Assembly (NCBI GenBank): GCA_902595125.1
Contig: CACJOY010000001.1
Coordinates: 62,001 to 126,000, forward strand
Source of the DNA: an uncultured Pelagibacteraceae bacterium
GTDB taxonomy: Bacteria; Pseudomonadota; Alphaproteobacteria; Pelagibacterales; Pelagibacteraceae
DNA length: 64,000 bases
Reading direction: 5' to 3'
The notes beneath the pieces were generated by a model that was given only the letters and a program-made list of their open reading frames with translations, was not told the DNA's origin and ran no database searches. Each line of letters opens with the position of its first letter. The first letter of the stretch is position 1. Positions 63,496-64,000 of this stretch are shown piece by piece. Position numbers and translations under genes: made by a program.

Positions 63496-64000
63496 TGAAA
63501 ATTCGCCCAGTCATTTTATGTGGTGGAGCAGGAACGAGACTTTGGCCAAATGCCAAAAAACATCAAGCTAAACAGTTTATAGATTTCGGTAATTGGACTT
63601 TATTAGGTAAAACACTAGAGAGAGTTAAAGCATCTATATTTGATGCACCAATTATAAGTACTAATACAAAATATCTAAAACAAGTTAAACAACACTTAAA
63701 GAAACACAAAATAAGAAAATTTAAGATAGTTTTAGAGCCAGCTAAAAGAAACACAGCACCAGCTATATTAAGTACGGCATTAATCAAAGATATACCCAAC
63801 GAACAACCTCTAATGTTTTTGGCTGCTGATCATTTGATAGAGAAGGTTGGTTTATTCAATAAAGCCATCAAAAAAAATCAAAAAAAACTTACTCATAATA
63901 ATATTTTTATATTTGGAATTAAACCCACAATGCCTTCTAGTGAATTTGGATATTTTTTAACAAAAAATAATAAAGTCTCTAGATTTGTAGAAAAACCTAA
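63495..64000 (+). CDS. manC: Mannose-1-phosphate guanylyltransferase (partial, runs off the window)
   Basis: An open frame starts at ATG 63495 and continues 168 codons to the window end without a stop. It begins RPVILCGGAGTRLWP, the nucleotide-binding motif of mannose-1-phosphate guanylyltransferases, and later has VLEPAKRNTAPAIL and FLAADHLI. The enzyme makes GDP-mannose for surface polysaccharide. After LWP the usual S-R-x-x-x-P-K-Q-F is NAKKHQAKQF, so the basic loop is altered but the KQF is kept. Whether the protein is the long bifunctional ManC/AlgA type or a short form cannot be seen. Confidence 0.85.
   Translation, partial: MKIRPVILCGGAGTRLWPNAKKHQAKQFIDFGNWTLLGKTLERVKASIFDAPIISTNTKYLKQVKQHLKKHKIRKFKIVLEPAKRNTAPAILSTALIKDIPNEQPLMFLAADHLIEKVGLFNKAIKKNQKKLTHNNIFIFGIKPTMPSSEFGYFLTKNNKVSRFVEKP

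Overview
The window is a gene-dense, very A+T-rich (about 70% A+T by eye) bacterial chromosome segment. Gene content, gene order and protein sequences fit a streamlined alphaproteobacterium of the SAR11 clade (Candidatus Pelagibacter). The signs are the alphaproteobacterial orders frr-uppS-cdsA-dxr-bamA, tpiA/ppiD-trpEGDC-lexA, secG-pyrG-kdsA-eno-ftsB-lipA and ispDF-ntrYX-trkA, the enzymes LpxI and fused IspDF, a GTTC-N7-GTTC SOS box, and almost no intergenic DNA. The longest gene-free stretch is about 160 bp. I see no insertion sequence, prophage, CRISPR array, rRNA or integration site.

Layout. 64-9273 (+): UDP-GlcNAc precursor enzymes (acetyltransferase-only GlmU, GlmS), DAHP synthase, NadE, CysS, citramalate synthase, a DUF1989 protein and TrmJ. 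9314-16438 (+): S4, a small methyltransferase, CoaX, RNase J, DUF1467, ProS and a LolCD-type exporter. 16431-19847 (+): replicative polymerase DnaE. 19908-31678 (+): an S2 leader RNA followed by one long run, rpsB-tsf-frr-uppS-cdsA-dxr-bamA-skp-fabZ-lpxD-lpxA-lpxI-lpxB, joining translation, isoprenoid and phospholipid synthesis, outer-membrane assembly and lipid A synthesis. 31655-39061 (-): gltX, lexA with its SOS operator, trpCDGE and a PpiD-like chaperone. 39118-45579 (+): tpiA, secG, pyrG, kdsA, eno, ftsB-like, lipA, ratA/COQ10-like. 45556-47619 (-): pncC, pgpA, ispDF. 47646-53577 (+): NtrY/NtrX two-component system and TrkA/TrkH potassium uptake. 53611-58826: tRNA-Arg, the general amino-acid ABC transporter aapJQMP and an XRE regulator. 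58831-59029 (-): tRNA-Asn and tRNA-Cys. 59150-64000 (+): valS, ilvD and the start of a mannose-1-phosphate guanylyltransferase cut by the window end.

How the genes fit together. GlmS and GlmU feed UDP-GlcNAc to LpxA, LpxD, LpxI and LpxB, and KdsA supplies Kdo. BamA and Skp build the outer membrane that receives the lipid A. Dxr, IspDF and UppS form part of the MEP/undecaprenyl route. CimA and IlvD belong to branched-chain amino-acid synthesis. NtrYX probably senses nitrogen status and lies just upstream of a major amino-acid transporter.

Most noteworthy: an NtrX whose AAA+ domain has lost the sigma54-contact loop and the Walker B glutamate; a likely pseudoknotted S2 leader RNA that covers the Shine-Dalgarno sequence; an 18-bp perfect palindrome next to a 9-bp inverted repeat in front of aapJ; a terminator hairpin between aapJ and its permease genes; a GlmU reduced to its acetyltransferase half; a PpiD apparently without a parvulin domain; an orphan DUF1989 protein; and repeated removal of genes that normally interrupt these operons. 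I did not find a clearly novel multi-gene defence or mobile system.
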